Notes: generated by a model not told the origin, from the sequence alone. A stretch of DNA of 64,000 nucleotides from Allokutzneria sp. NRRL B-24872 (GCF_002155965.1 NZ_MUMH01000067.1:46123-110122); one strand, 5' to 3'. Positions 45,698 through 53,805 are shown, numbered from the stretch's first letter. A program made the numbers and translations.

Positions 45698-46459
45698 TCC
45701 TTTTTCTGCCGCAAGCATTTCCTGGACCGTCATCTTGCGCGGCTGATCGGGGTTCGCCTCGCGGTAAGCGAAGTAGCAGAGGCCGAGCAGCGCCATCACG
45801 CCGAAGCCGTACCACTGCAAGGCGTAGGAGAAGTGCGGCCCTGCGTCCAGGTTGGGCAGCGGCAGCGGCCCACGCACTCCGGGCTGTCCCGGATTGAGCT
45901 GCACGAAGCCCGGCTCCAACTGCACTCCGGTCGCGGCTGTCACCGCTGCGGTGCTGACCGAGTAGACCTGCTTGTGCTTGCCGACGTTGACCATCTCGCG
46001 GGTCTCCCCGCCGCCGCCGTCGACCCGCAGCCTGCCCACGACCGTCACCTCACCGCTGGGCGGAGCGTCGTAGTCGGGGATCTGCACGCTGTTCACCGGC
46101 CGCTCGAAACCGCGGTTGACCAGCACCGTTCTGCCATCGCTGAGGCGCATTGGCGTCAGCACCTCGAACGCGGCTTCGCCGAGCACCGTGCGCAGCCGCG
46201 CCACCGTCTCCGCTTCGGGGAGGTAGGTGCCCGTGAGCCGCACCTGGCGCCACTCGTTCGTCGGCGCCGGGCGCTCGTAGTCGATCACCGGGGCCGACTC
46301 CGAGCTGGTCACGTTGGTGATCAGCAGCTGCTTGCGGTCGTGCTGGTCGAACTGCCAGGGGCCGAGCAGCAGGAAGCACGCCGCGGAGAACATCAGCACT
46401 CCGGCGATCAACGCCAGCCATCCCGGCCGCAGCAGAAACTTCCAACGCACGGACACCAC
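45650..46459 (-). CDS. SURF1 family cytochrome oxidase assembly protein
   Basis: 269-aa membrane protein with the SURF1 layout: an N-terminal transmembrane helix (PGWLALIAGVLMFSAACFLL), a large extracytoplasmic beta-domain, and a C-terminal helix (YALQWYGFGVMALLGLCYFA). Signature residues are in LGPWQFDQHDRK, VLVNRGFERP and PHFSYALQWYGFG. SURF1 helps haem a insertion into the aa3-type oxidase. M. tuberculosis carries a SURF1 gene between ptpA and cobD, as here. The start GTG 46459 has no obvious ribosome binding site. GTG 46450 is an alternative. Confidence 0.9.
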   Translation of the reverse strand: MVSVRWKFLLRPGWLALIAGVLMFSAACFLLLGPWQFDQHDRKQLLITNVTSSESAPVIDYERPAPTNEWRQVRLTGTYLPEAETVARLRTVLGEAAFEVLTPMRLSDGRTVLVNRGFERPVNSVQIPDYDAPPSGEVTVVGRLRVDGGGGETREMVNVGKHKQVYSVSTAAVTAATGVQLEPGFVQLNPGQPGVRGPLPLPNLDAGPHFSYALQWYGFGVMALLGLCYFAYREANPDQPRKMTVQEMLAAEKGSATATKPADRYGSHR

Positions 46460-46471
46460 GGTATGCGCAGC

Positions 46472-47242
46472 TCAGCTACGAGCCGCCGCCAGGGCTCGCT
46501 CGGTGTAGGAACGGCCGAACGCCGCGACGTGCACGAGCAGCGGAAACACCTGGTGCAGCGCAACACGATCACGCCAACCGCCCGCGAACGGCGCCACCTC
46601 CAGGTAGGCCCCGCGCACCCGCTCCAGATGTGGGCAACCGAACAGTTCGAGCATCGCCAGGTCGCTCTCCCGGTGCCCTCCGTGCGCCGCCGGATCGATC
46701 AGCCAGGCCCGGTCGCGCCCCCAGTGCACGTTCCCGTTCCACAGGTCGCCGTGCACCCGCGCGGGCGGTTCGTCCGGTGCTTCCCAAGCCCGGTCGAAGA
46801 TCTTCGCCTCTGCTCTGGTGAGGTGCCCTCGGTCCACCGCCATGCGCACGTAGGGCTCAACGCGGTGGCTCGCGTAGAACTCCGCCCAGCTGTCGCACTC
46901 CTCGTTCCGCATCGGCACCGGTCCGATCCACGCGTCACGCGGTCCGTCGTCCGGGGGCGACCCGTGCTTCGCCGCCCCCTTCGCGTGGATCTCCGCCAGC
47001 GCCCGCCCCAGCTCTTCGGCCGCGTGCTCCGTCGGCTCACCCGGCTCGATGTACTGCATGACGATCCGGTCCTCGTCCCATTCGAAGACCTCCGGCACCG
47101 CCGTGCCCAGCCACCTCAGCGAGGCCGCTTCCGCCCAGGCCCCGTTGCGCTCCGGCGTGGTTCGTTCCTTGACCGCCACCGTGCGGTTGTTCCTCGTCGT
47201 CCGGTAGACCGTTCCACTCGCCCCCGACCCGATCGGGATCAC
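46472..47242 (-). CDS. Fructosamine kinase/aminoglycoside phosphotransferase-like kinase
   Basis: 256-aa kinase of the APH/fructosamine-3-kinase fold. ATP loop IGSGASGTVYRTTRN, Lys in TVAVKERTT, catalytic segment ARVHGDLWNGNVHWGRD (Asp and Asn for Mg2+) and WLIDPAAHGGHRESDLAMLE, the family's second metal Asp. The HGDLWxGN and DPAxxxGHxExDLAML patterns are those of the fructosamine kinase family, which phosphorylates glycated amines. GTG 47242 is chosen: AAGGAG lies five bases upstream and it overlaps the ptpA stop (GTGA). Coupling to a phosphatase gene is conserved in related genomes. Confidence 0.87.
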   Translation of the reverse strand: MIPIGSGASGTVYRTTRNNRTVAVKERTTPERNGAWAEAASLRWLGTAVPEVFEWDEDRIVMQYIEPGEPTEHAAEELGRALAEIHAKGAAKHGSPPDDGPRDAWIGPVPMRNEECDSWAEFYASHRVEPYVRMAVDRGHLTRAEAKIFDRAWEAPDEPPARVHGDLWNGNVHWGRDRAWLIDPAAHGGHRESDLAMLELFGCPHLERVRGAYLEVAPFAGGWRDRVALHQVFPLLVHVAAFGRSYTERALAAARS

Positions 47243-47724
47243 AGGCGCTCCTTCACCCACCGCATCAACCCCGGCGAGGCCGCTTCGATCATGCCCAGCA
47301 CCTCGGTGAAGCCCTCGTCACCGCCGTAGTACGGGTCCGGCACGTCCAGATCCGTGCCCCCTGCGCTTTCCGGCGCGAACGACCTCAGCAGCCGGATGCG
47401 CTCTGTGTCATCCACCAACCGCCTCAGCTCGCGCGCGTGCCCCGCGTCCAAGGCCACCAACAGATCCGCGTCCAGGTGCTCCGCGCCCATCTGCGCCGCC
47501 CGGTGCGCCGTCGGATACCCGTTGTCCCGCAACGTCGCCCCCGCCCGCGAGTCGATCTTCTCGCCCACGTGCCACGACCCCGTGCCCGAACTGCTCACCC
47601 GCACCCGGTCGTCCAGCCCCTCGCGCCGCAGGTGCTCCGCGAAGACCAGCGCCGCCATCGGGGACCGGCAGATGTTCCCCGTGCAGACGAAGCAAACGTG
47701 CAGTCCCATCTCATCAGCGCTCAC
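47239..47724 (-). CDS. ptpA: Low-molecular-weight protein tyrosine phosphatase
   Basis: 161-aa phosphatase with the catalytic P-loop Cys14-Thr-Gly-Asn-Ile-Cys-Arg20 in VCFVCTGNICRSPMAALVFA, a Ser-Ser-Ser-Gly-Thr motif, and the general acid Asp in DLDVPDPYYGGDEGFTEVL near residue 125. It removes phosphate from tyrosine residues. The M. tuberculosis homologue PtpA is next to SURF1 and cobD, and the same neighbourhood is seen here. It starts at GTG 47724 with GGGGAG nine bases upstream. A Met six codons in is less likely. The downstream kinase overlaps it. Confidence 0.95.
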   Translation of the reverse strand: MSADEMGLHVCFVCTGNICRSPMAALVFAEHLRREGLDDRVRVSSSGTGSWHVGEKIDSRAGATLRDNGYPTAHRAAQMGAEHLDADLLVALDAGHARELRRLVDDTERIRLLRSFAPESAGGTDLDVPDPYYGGDEGFTEVLGMIEAASPGLMRWVKERL

Positions 47725-47773
47725 CGCCCTAGTCTCCCCGAATGAGCGTGGCCGACCGGCCTGAGCCTGCGAG

Positions 47774-48178
47774 TCAGTCTTTCGCGGACGTCTTCACCAG
47801 TTCCAGCGGTTCGTCGTAGTTCCACTTGAGCAGCAGAGGCCGCTTCGGTCGCACTCGTGCGGCAGCCGATGCCGCGCCTTCCTGGATGTAGGGGAAGACC
47901 GCAGGTACGACCGACTCGTCGATGAAGCCGCCAATCGCGTGCTCGCTCGCGTCGTCGGGTAGCGGTGCCACGGCAAATTTCGCGATGTGTGTCATGAGGA
48001 CGAGGAGATCGTCGTCGTAGACCTCGGAGAGGACGCGGAAGAGCCCGGCTTCGCCATCGACCCTGTATTGGAAGCTCAGTTGAAGGGGATTGCCGGGTGC
48101 GGGAGAATCCAGCGGTTCGATGGTGGCCTGAAAAGACACGCATCGCACGTATTCCGGCCATGCGTTCGGCTTATTCAC
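47774..48178 (-). CDS. SecB-like chaperone of a toxin-antitoxin-chaperone module
   Basis: 134-aa protein that fits the SecB fold. The C-terminal half contains VVPAVFPYIQEGAASAAARV (compare the SecB hallmark P-x-x-x-FPY-x-x-E) followed by RPLLLKWNYDEPLELV, as in the SecB strand-helix end, and the N-terminus has amphipathic strands (VRCVSFQATI, LQLSFQYRV). SecB is otherwise rare in actinobacteria, except as the third gene of TAC systems such as M. tuberculosis higB1-higA1-Rv1957. GTG 48178 overlaps the antitoxin stop by eight bases and has GGGAG upstream. It should bind the C-terminal tail of the antitoxin and protect it. Overall identity is low, so the call rests on motif plus context. Confidence 0.75.
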   Translation of the reverse strand: MNKPNAWPEYVRCVSFQATIEPLDSPAPGNPLQLSFQYRVDGEAGLFRVLSEVYDDDLLVLMTHIAKFAVAPLPDDASEHAIGGFIDESVVPAVFPYIQEGAASAAARVRPKRPLLLKWNYDEPLELVKTSAKD

Positions 48179-48575
48179 CCTGCGCTCCCAGCAATACCGG
48201 CTCCGACGACCATGCCGCGTTCTTGATCGGAAGTTTTCTGACACGCGGTTGCTCGGCGCGAACGTGCGCCACCGTCACCGGGACGTTCACCGGCTTGGAC
48301 GTGTCCCGCACGACGTGCTCCACCGAAGCGCCGACAGCGATGGCGTAGCGCCGCAGTGTGGAAAGTCGTGGGTCGGTGCTCATCGACTCGATGTCGGAGA
48401 CCACGCTCTGTGCGCGACCCATCAATTCCCCGAGTTGCGTCTGTGTCAAACCGCGCCGCTTGCGCAGCGCCACCAGGGCCGACACCCAGTCGTAGTCGGC
48501 CTCGACGAGTTCGGCGGCGAGGCGCTGCTGGTCGTCCTCCTCGTCGAACCCGAGGAGCAGATCAAGCTCGTCCAC
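48171..48575 (-). CDS. higA: HigA-like antitoxin, XRE helix-turn-helix with C-terminal extension
   Basis: 134-aa DNA-binding protein. Residues 33-88 are an XRE/Cro helix-turn-helix (ALRKRRGLTQTQLGELMGRA, then SVVSDIESMSTDPRLSTLRR). Residues 1-30 are acidic. Residues 92-134 form a tail (VTVAHVRAEQPRVRKLPIKN followed by AAWSSEPVLLG) with Trp122 and hydrophobic residues, which corresponds in position to the chaperone addiction (ChAD) tail of TAC antitoxins. GTG 48575 has GGGGAGG upstream. It lies 35 bases after the toxin stop and overlaps the SecB-like gene. It likely represses its own promoter and neutralises the toxin. Confidence 0.82.
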   Translation of the reverse strand: MDELDLLLGFDEEDDQQRLAAELVEADYDWVSALVALRKRRGLTQTQLGELMGRAQSVVSDIESMSTDPRLSTLRRYAIAVGASVEHVVRDTSKPVNVPVTVAHVRAEQPRVRKLPIKNAAWSSEPVLLGAQGE

Positions 48576-48591
48576 GGCCCCTCCCCTGCGA

Positions 48592-48611
48592 GTATCGGTT
48601 ATGACCGATAC
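48592..48611. promoter_or_regulatory. Perfect palindrome between toxin and antitoxin genes
   Basis: GTATCGGT (48592-48599) and ACCGATAC (48604-48611) form a perfect 8-base inverted repeat with a four-base spacer. It covers the last base of the toxin stop codon and ends 17 bases before the antitoxin start. It is the best candidate for the binding site of the XRE antitoxin at an internal promoter for the antitoxin and chaperone genes. Confidence 0.6.
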
Positions 48612-49042
48612 TACCTCGGAGTGTTGGCATGCCACCACACGTTCCGCTGCGACGCCTCGTCGATGTCCCGGTTCTGCTGCTCCACGCTCGCCTTGTGGTT
48701 GAACCGCAGTCCGAGCATGACGCGCTCGGTGTGCAGCCTCAGCGGTTCGCTGTAGTACAGGCGCCAGTGCGTGCCCTCGATCAGCCAGCGCAGTTCGTTG
48801 ATGTCAGGACGACGCGCCATCCGGGTCTTCGCGTCTGCCGGTGGGACCAGCTTGCCCAGCGCGGCTCTCTTGATCTTCAGACGGATCGTGGCGATGAAGT
48901 CGTTGCGTGCGGCAATGCCCTCAACCGCCGCGATGACGCTCGCGTGCTCGCGGATCTCGGCCATCGGGATGTTGACTCCCTCGCGCTCGTAGAAGCGCCA
49001 GTCGCCACCGCCGTTGTACGCGAAGGAAGACCTGGCCGACAC
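48611..49042 (-). CDS. higB: HigB/RelE-like toxin of a toxin-antitoxin-chaperone module
   Basis: 143-aa basic protein of the Gp49/HigB (RelE superfamily) type. These toxins are ribosome-dependent mRNA nucleases. The family core is seen in LKIKRAALGKLVPPADAKTR, ARRPDINELRWLIEGTHWRL (the E-L-R strand), YYSEP, RVMLGLRFNHKASV and a C-terminal helix DIDEASQRNVWW. In this family the F-x-K-K step before the last helix is here FNHKASV. GTG 49042 follows GAGGAGG by five bases, and that site overlaps the stop codon of the GT87 gene. It heads the toxin-antitoxin-chaperone order also found in M. tuberculosis. Confidence 0.72.
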   Translation of the reverse strand: MSARSSFAYNGGGDWRFYEREGVNIPMAEIREHASVIAAVEGIAARNDFIATIRLKIKRAALGKLVPPADAKTRMARRPDINELRWLIEGTHWRLYYSEPLRLHTERVMLGLRFNHKASVEQQNRDIDEASQRNVWWHANTPR

Positions 49043-49052
49043 CGATTCCTCC

Positions 49053-50240
49053 TCAGAAATGCGTGCGATTCGTGCTCGCTGCCGAGGGTTCCAGTGTCTC
49101 GTAAGTCGCATCTCCGGGTTTGTCTAGACGAGTTGGCGGCGTGCGCATCAGATAGACGACGGAAAATGTTGCGGCGGTGGCAAAAATGATCACGTAGATG
49201 TTGCCGAGGAGGAATGCGGCGGGGCTGTCGGTGAGCACCGGGGGCGCGGTGACGCTGGGGTCGGGGGCGGCGAGCGCGTGCAGCTTCGGGAACGTGAGCA
49301 CGAACAGCGGCGCCAACGCCCACCACGACTTCCGCACGGCGATCACGGCGAGCGGCACGATCCACACCCAGTGGTGCCCCCACGACCACGGCGACACGGT
49401 CGCGGCGCACAGGCCGCACAACGTCACGGCGAGCAGTTCCTCGTCGCGCTGGCTGGCCCACGCGGCGAGGGCGAGCGTGCCGATGGTGACGACGGCGGCG
49501 AGCACGATCCACAAGCCCGAGGAACCGAAGGCCCGCAGCACCATTCCGCGCAGGGACTGGTTGTGCACGGCAGCGGGGTTGGGGAAAACGCGCGCGGCGT
49601 CGGTGAAGGTGCCGCCGAACCAGAAGCGCAGAGAATCCTTCGGCAGGAACACAAAGCCGAGAGCGATGGTGCCCGCGAATCCGGCCATCGCGGTGGCGGC
49701 GGCGCGGAATCGGCGGGTGATCACGAGGTAGGCAACGAAGAACAGCGGCGTGAGCTTGATGCCCGCGGCGATGCCGACGCCGATTCCCTTGGTGTGCTTG
49801 GAATCGTCGCGGAGCAGATCCCACAGCACGAGCGCGAGGAGTGCGAGGTTCACCTGGCCGATCGAGTGCGTCAGGCGAACGGATTCGGTGAGCAGCAGGG
49901 GAGCGGCCATCAGCAGCGTGAGCGCGACGGCTTTCCGCTTGTCCACCGCTTCCCACGACCGCCACAACGAGTACGTCAGCAGCGCGTAGTTCCCCAGCGC
50001 CGCAAGCGACTGCGCGGCGATCATCGGCATCAGCGCGAGCGGCACGAAGATCAGCGCGGCGAACGGCGTGTAGGTGAACAACAGGCCCGCGAACAGCTCG
50101 TTCTGGTACACGGGAGCCCCGTCGAGCACTGCCTGACCGCCCGCGCGGTACACGCCGAGGTCGATGGCGAAGCCGGAGATGGTCCTGACCGCAATGGCAA
50201 GTCCGGCGAGGTAGACGAGGATCGTGAACACGCGCGACAT
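49053..50240 (-). CDS. GT87-like integral membrane mannosyltransferase
   Basis: 395-aa polytopic protein with about ten or eleven hydrophobic helices, resembling the DUF2029/GT87 family of polyprenyl-phosphate-mannose-dependent alpha-1,2-mannosyltransferases. Diagnostic features are an acidic first loop (SGFAIDLGVYRAGGQAVLDG, with the catalytic Asp), YTPFAALIFVPLAL, SIGQVNLALLALVLWDLL and WSWGHHWVWIVPLAV. It would add mannose to a lipid or glycan on the outer face of the membrane. The ATG is at 50240. The stop is only ten bases ahead of the toxin gene start on the same strand, so the two could be on one transcript. Confidence 0.85.
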   Translation of the reverse strand: MSRVFTILVYLAGLAIAVRTISGFAIDLGVYRAGGQAVLDGAPVYQNELFAGLLFTYTPFAALIFVPLALMPMIAAQSLAALGNYALLTYSLWRSWEAVDKRKAVALTLLMAAPLLLTESVRLTHSIGQVNLALLALVLWDLLRDDSKHTKGIGVGIAAGIKLTPLFFVAYLVITRRFRAAATAMAGFAGTIALGFVFLPKDSLRFWFGGTFTDAARVFPNPAAVHNQSLRGMVLRAFGSSGLWIVLAAVVTIGTLALAAWASQRDEELLAVTLCGLCAATVSPWSWGHHWVWIVPLAVIAVRKSWWALAPLFVLTFPKLHALAAPDPSVTAPPVLTDSPAAFLLGNIYVIIFATAATFSVVYLMRTPPTRLDKPGDATYETLEPSAASTNRTHF

Positions 50241-50355
50241 GAGGTGGTATTTGCCTTCGAATGGGGGCTGTTCCGGCGAAAACCAGCTTTGAGCAGTCGC
50301 GCGTTCGAGTGCTCCGGGAAAGCCCGGATATCTCAGCGCGCGCGACCCTGAGAAA

Positions 50356-51108
50356 TTATTTCCACCACCCCGGCCGCCGGAGCGCCCTTTCGGCGCGGAC
50401 CGAACCGATCACGCCCGCGAACGGAATGACCTCGCCCGCGATCCGTTCGGCTTCGCTGGATCGAGCGCGCGCCAGCGCTTCCGCCAGGTGCGCGCCGTAG
50501 ACGAACCGCGAGCGCGGATCGGTGCCGCACGACTCGTAGGACTCGGCCAGCTCTTCGATTCCGCGACCCCATTCGGCGCGCATCATGCCCTCGTGCCAGG
50601 AAAGCTCGCGTTCGTTGATCCACCACGTCCACGACGGGTCCCGCGAGCCGATGCCGTCGAGGAACGCGGCCCGCGCGCGGCCGAACTCGCGCTCCGCCTC
50701 GCCCGATGCGCCGAGCGCCGCGAGAGCCCTGGCCCGGCGCACCCGGAACAGCGCGGCGACGCGAGGCGGCAGGTCGGTGCAGAGCATGTCGTCAGCGATC
50801 CGCAGCCCTTCGCGATCGAGTCCGATGTGGACAGACGCCTGGGCCTGGTTGGAGAGGATGAACCACCGCATCGGCAGGTCAGCCAGCGAGAGCGCGGCGC
50901 GGTTGGCCCTGCGGGCCTCGCGGTGCCGCTCGGAGTCGAAGAGCAGCCATCCGCACAGCTCGCCCAGCTCCGCCGTCGCCGCACGGGACTCCCGCGTGAC
51001 CGTCCGCCGCGCCTCGGCGAAACGCCGTAGCGCGAGGTCCGCGATCCCAGCCGCTCCGTGCGCGCAGTCCAGCGCGACCAGCTCGCGCACCGTCTCCTGC
51101 AAGTCCAC
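50356..51108 (-). CDS. TPR-like helical protein, possibly a headless regulator
   Basis: 250-aa all-helical protein with TPR-type repeats (for example FILSNQAQASVHIGLDREGL, AALFRVRRARALAALGASGE and RFVYGAHLAEALARARSSEA). The repeats and the sequence LCGWLLFDSERHREARRANR are typical of the C-terminal part of actinobacterial XRE/TPR transcriptional regulators, but no helix-turn-helix precedes it. It may therefore be a fragment of such a regulator or a stand-alone scaffold. GTG 51108 is chosen because GGAGA lies upstream and the frame leads into the cobC gene region beyond it. It is divergent from cobC, with 51 bases between. Confidence 0.6.
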   Translation of the reverse strand: MDLQETVRELVALDCAHGAAGIADLALRRFAEARRTVTRESRAATAELGELCGWLLFDSERHREARRANRAALSLADLPMRWFILSNQAQASVHIGLDREGLRIADDMLCTDLPPRVAALFRVRRARALAALGASGEAEREFGRARAAFLDGIGSRDPSWTWWINERELSWHEGMMRAEWGRGIEELAESYESCGTDPRSRFVYGAHLAEALARARSSEAERIAGEVIPFAGVIGSVRAERALRRPGWWK

Positions 51109-51159
51109 GCCGCCCAGTCTCCGAGGCACCCCGGGCGCAGTGCATAGACTTTCGCGCTG

Positions 51160-52209
51160 ATGAGCGGAAACGTGGATCGGGCGGCCCTGCGCCACCACGG
51201 CGATGTCGAAGCCCTGCCGGGGCTCGTCGACTTCGCCGTGAACGTGCGCGCTGACCGGCCGCCGAGGTGGCTGCGCGAACGCCTCTCCGTCGCACTCGAC
51301 AAGCTCGGCCGTTACCCCAGCGCACAGGACGACGCTGCCGCGCGAGCGAGCGCCGCCGCGCGTCACGGCCGCCGACCCGACGAGGTCTTGGTGCTCAACG
51401 GGGCGGCCGAAGGATTCGCTCTGCTGCCCGCGTTGAAACCGCGCCTGGCCGCCTTGATCCACCCGTCCTTCACCGAGCCCGAGGTCGCGTTGACCGACGC
51501 GGGCGTGCCGGTCGCGCGCGTCGTGCTGGGCGACGATCACCAGCTCGCCTCCGCGCGAGTCCCCGACGAAGCCGACCTCGTCGTGCTCGGCAACCCGACC
51601 AACCCGACGTCCGTGCTGCACCCCGCCGAAGCGGTGCGCGCGCTCGCCCGCCCCGGCCGCGTTCTCGTGGTGGACGAGGCGTTCGCCGACACGATCCCCG
51701 GCGAGCCCGAGTCGCTCGCCGGAGAAACCACGCCCGGTGTGCTCGTCCTGCGCAGCCTGACCAAGACGTGGTCCTTGCCCGGACTGCGCGCCGGATACGC
51801 GTTGGGCGACAAGGAACTGCTCGCGAAGCTCGGGCTGCACCGTCCACAGTGGCCGGTCAACGCGCTCGTGCTGGAAGCGGTTCGCGCGTGCTGCGAGCCG
51901 GGAGCCGTCGCCGAGGCCGAGGCCGTCGCGCGCGAGCTGGCCGATCACCGCGTGCAGTTCGCCAAGGCGCTCGCCGAACTCCCCGGTGTCACCGTGGCCG
52001 AGCCCGCTCGCGCGCCCTTCTTGCTGCTCCACGTGGCCGGAGCCGTTGCCTTGCGAGAACGCTTGCGCGACAAGGGTTTCGCAGTGCGACGCGCGGACAC
52101 CTTCCCGGGGTTGACCCCGGACCACCTGCGCGTCGCCGTGCGCGCACCTGACCAGACCGCCCCGTTGCTCGCCGCGCTGCGCGAACTACTAGAGGAGCCC
52201 GTTCAGTGA
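51160..52209 (+). CDS. cobC: CobC-type aminotransferase (L-threonine-phosphate decarboxylase-like)
   Basis: 349-aa class I/II PLP enzyme of the CobC/Rv2231c type. The PLP pocket is visible in LVVLGNPTNPTSVLHPAEAV, VLVVDEAFADTIPGE and the Schiff-base Lys202 in LRSLTKTWSLPGLRAGYALG. It starts MSGNVDRAALRHHGDVEALP, a typical CobC N-terminus. It is thought to make aminopropanol phosphate for the cobalamin arm, the substrate of the CobD product encoded nearby. Rv2231c-type proteins may have other substrates, so the pathway is inferred. Its stop overlaps the NIF3-like gene (GTGA). Confidence 0.88.
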   Translation: MSGNVDRAALRHHGDVEALPGLVDFAVNVRADRPPRWLRERLSVALDKLGRYPSAQDDAAARASAAARHGRRPDEVLVLNGAAEGFALLPALKPRLAALIHPSFTEPEVALTDAGVPVARVVLGDDHQLASARVPDEADLVVLGNPTNPTSVLHPAEAVRALARPGRVLVVDEAFADTIPGEPESLAGETTPGVLVLRSLTKTWSLPGLRAGYALGDKELLAKLGLHRPQWPVNALVLEAVRACCEPGAVAEAEAVARELADHRVQFAKALAELPGVTVAEPARAPFLLLHVAGAVALRERLRDKGFAVRRADTFPGLTPDHLRVAVRAPDQTAPLLAALRELLEEPVQ

Positions 52210-53021
52210 GTCCCACCCTCGCCGAGGTGATCACCGCGCTGGAGCGGGCCTACCCGCCTGCGCTCGCCGAGTCCTGGGACGCGGTCGGGCTCGTCTGCGG
52301 AGACCCGGCCGAGCCGGTGCGCTCGGTGCTCATCTGCGTCGACCCCGTTGAGTCCACTGTGGATGAAGCGCTGGAGCTGGGCGCCGACCTGGTGCTGGCC
52401 CACCACCCGCTGCTGCTGCGCGGGGTGAACGGGGTGCCCGCCAGCGACCCCAAGGGCAGGCTCGTCCACCGCCTGATCCGCGCGGGCGCGGCCCTGTACT
52501 GCGCCCACACCAACGCCGACTCGGCAGACCCCGGGGTCTCCGACGCGCTGGCCGAGGCGATCGGCATCGTCGGCACCGTCCCGCTCGAACCGAAGCCGGA
52601 CGCGCCGAACCTGGGCCTCGGCCGCGTGGGCGAGCTGCCCGAGGCGGAGCCGTTCGCCGCGTTCGTCGACCGCGTCGCCAAGGCGCTCCCGGCCACCGCG
52701 TGGGGAGTCCGGGCCGCCGGTGACGCCGAGCGGATGATCAAGCGGGTCGCGGTCTGCGGCGGCGCGGGCGACTCGATGCTCGGCGCGGCGACGAGGTCGG
52801 GGGCGGATGCCTATGTGACGGCCGATCTACGCCACCACCCGGCGGGCGAGCACCTCGAGAAGGGCGCGCACCTGCCCGCTCTGGTCGACGTCGCGCACTG
52901 GGCGAGCGAGTGGCCGTGGTGCGAGCAGGCGGCGCGCGTCATCCGCGAGACCTTCGGCGGTAACGTCGCAGTCCGCGTCTCCGAGCGCCTTACCGATCCT
53001 TGGACGCTCGCGTCCAGTTAG
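52206..53021 (+). CDS. NIF3/YqfO family dinuclear metal-binding protein
   Basis: 271-aa member of the NIF3 family, which forms hexamers with a dinuclear metal site. The metal-binding motif LVLAHHPLLLRGVNGVPAS is clear, together with LAEVITALERAYPPALAESW, DAVGLVCGDPAEP, ALYCAHTNADSAD and, in the C-terminal part, CGGAGDSMLGAATRSGADAY and DVAHWASEWPW. The insertion found in long YqfO proteins is absent. The exact reaction is unsettled, so family names such as GTP cyclohydrolase 1 type 2 should be treated with caution. GTG 52206 overlaps the cobC stop. Confidence 0.9.
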   Translation: MSPTLAEVITALERAYPPALAESWDAVGLVCGDPAEPVRSVLICVDPVESTVDEALELGADLVLAHHPLLLRGVNGVPASDPKGRLVHRLIRAGAALYCAHTNADSADPGVSDALAEAIGIVGTVPLEPKPDAPNLGLGRVGELPEAEPFAAFVDRVAKALPATAWGVRAAGDAERMIKRVAVCGGAGDSMLGAATRSGADAYVTADLRHHPAGEHLEKGAHLPALVDVAHWASEWPWCEQAARVIRETFGGNVAVRVSERLTDPWTLASS

Positions 53022-53070
53022 ACACAGCCGCTCGACCTCTTGATCACAACTCCATTTGGGGGAGCACTCC

Positions 53071-53805
53071 GTGAAAGCAGCACCCGCCGTCCAGCGCCGC
53101 CTGCTCGACCTGGCCGAGGTCGACACCGAGCTCGACCGCGTCACCCACCGCAGGCGGACCCTGCCGGAGCTGGCCGAGATCGTCGAGGCGGAGCAGGTGC
53201 TGCGGGCCAAGCGGGACGCGGTGGTCGCCGCCGAGACCGCGCTCGGCGACCTGGACCGCGACGTGAAGCGCCTGGAGACCGAGATCGACCAGGTCCGCGC
53301 GCGGGCCGACCGCGACCGCAAGCTGCTCGACGACGGCGTGCCCGCCAAGCAGGCGGAGAACCTCAACCACGAGCTGGACACGCTCAAGCGGCGCCAGGGC
53401 GTGCTGGAGGACGAGTCGCTGGAGCTGATGGAGCGGCGCGAGGCCGTCGAGCAGGACGTGACCTTCGCCAAGGGCGAGCTGAGCACCGCCGAGGACAAGC
53501 TCTCGGACGCGCAGGGCCGCCGCGACCAGGTGTTCGCCGACCTGGAGACCACCGAGGCGCGCTCCGGTGACCGCCGCAAGACCGTGCTCGCGGAGCTGCC
53601 GACGGAGCTGGTGACCCTCTACGAGCGCATCCGCTCCAACAAGGGCACCGGCGCGGCGCTGCTGCGCGCCCGTCGCTGCGGGGCCTGCCGCCTGGAGCTC
53701 GACCGGACCGCGATCAGCGACCTGCGCACGGCCGCCGCCGACGAGGTCGTCCGGTGCGAGGAGTGCGGCGCGATCCTGGTCAGGACCGCGGAGTCCGGTC
53801 TGTGA
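53071..53805 (+). CDS. Coiled-coil protein with C-terminal C4 zinc ribbon
   Basis: 244-aa protein of a conserved actinobacterial family. Residues 8-185 form an almost continuous coiled coil with heptads rich in Leu, Asp, Arg and Glu (LETEIDQVRARADRDRKLLD and others), and residues 200-240 are a zinc ribbon with RRCGACRLEL and VRCEECGAILV as the metal-binding pairs. The layout recalls zf-RING_7/C4-type proteins thought to bind nucleic acid. It sits between NIF3 and the RNase HI fusion, as in mycobacteria. GTG 53071 is chosen because GGGGGAG lies seven bases upstream. Its stop overlaps the next gene. Confidence 0.87.
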   Translation: MKAAPAVQRRLLDLAEVDTELDRVTHRRRTLPELAEIVEAEQVLRAKRDAVVAAETALGDLDRDVKRLETEIDQVRARADRDRKLLDDGVPAKQAENLNHELDTLKRRQGVLEDESLELMERREAVEQDVTFAKGELSTAEDKLSDAQGRRDQVFADLETTEARSGDRRKTVLAELPTELVTLYERIRSNKGTGAALLRARRCGACRLELDRTAISDLRTAAADEVVRCEECGAILVRTAESGL

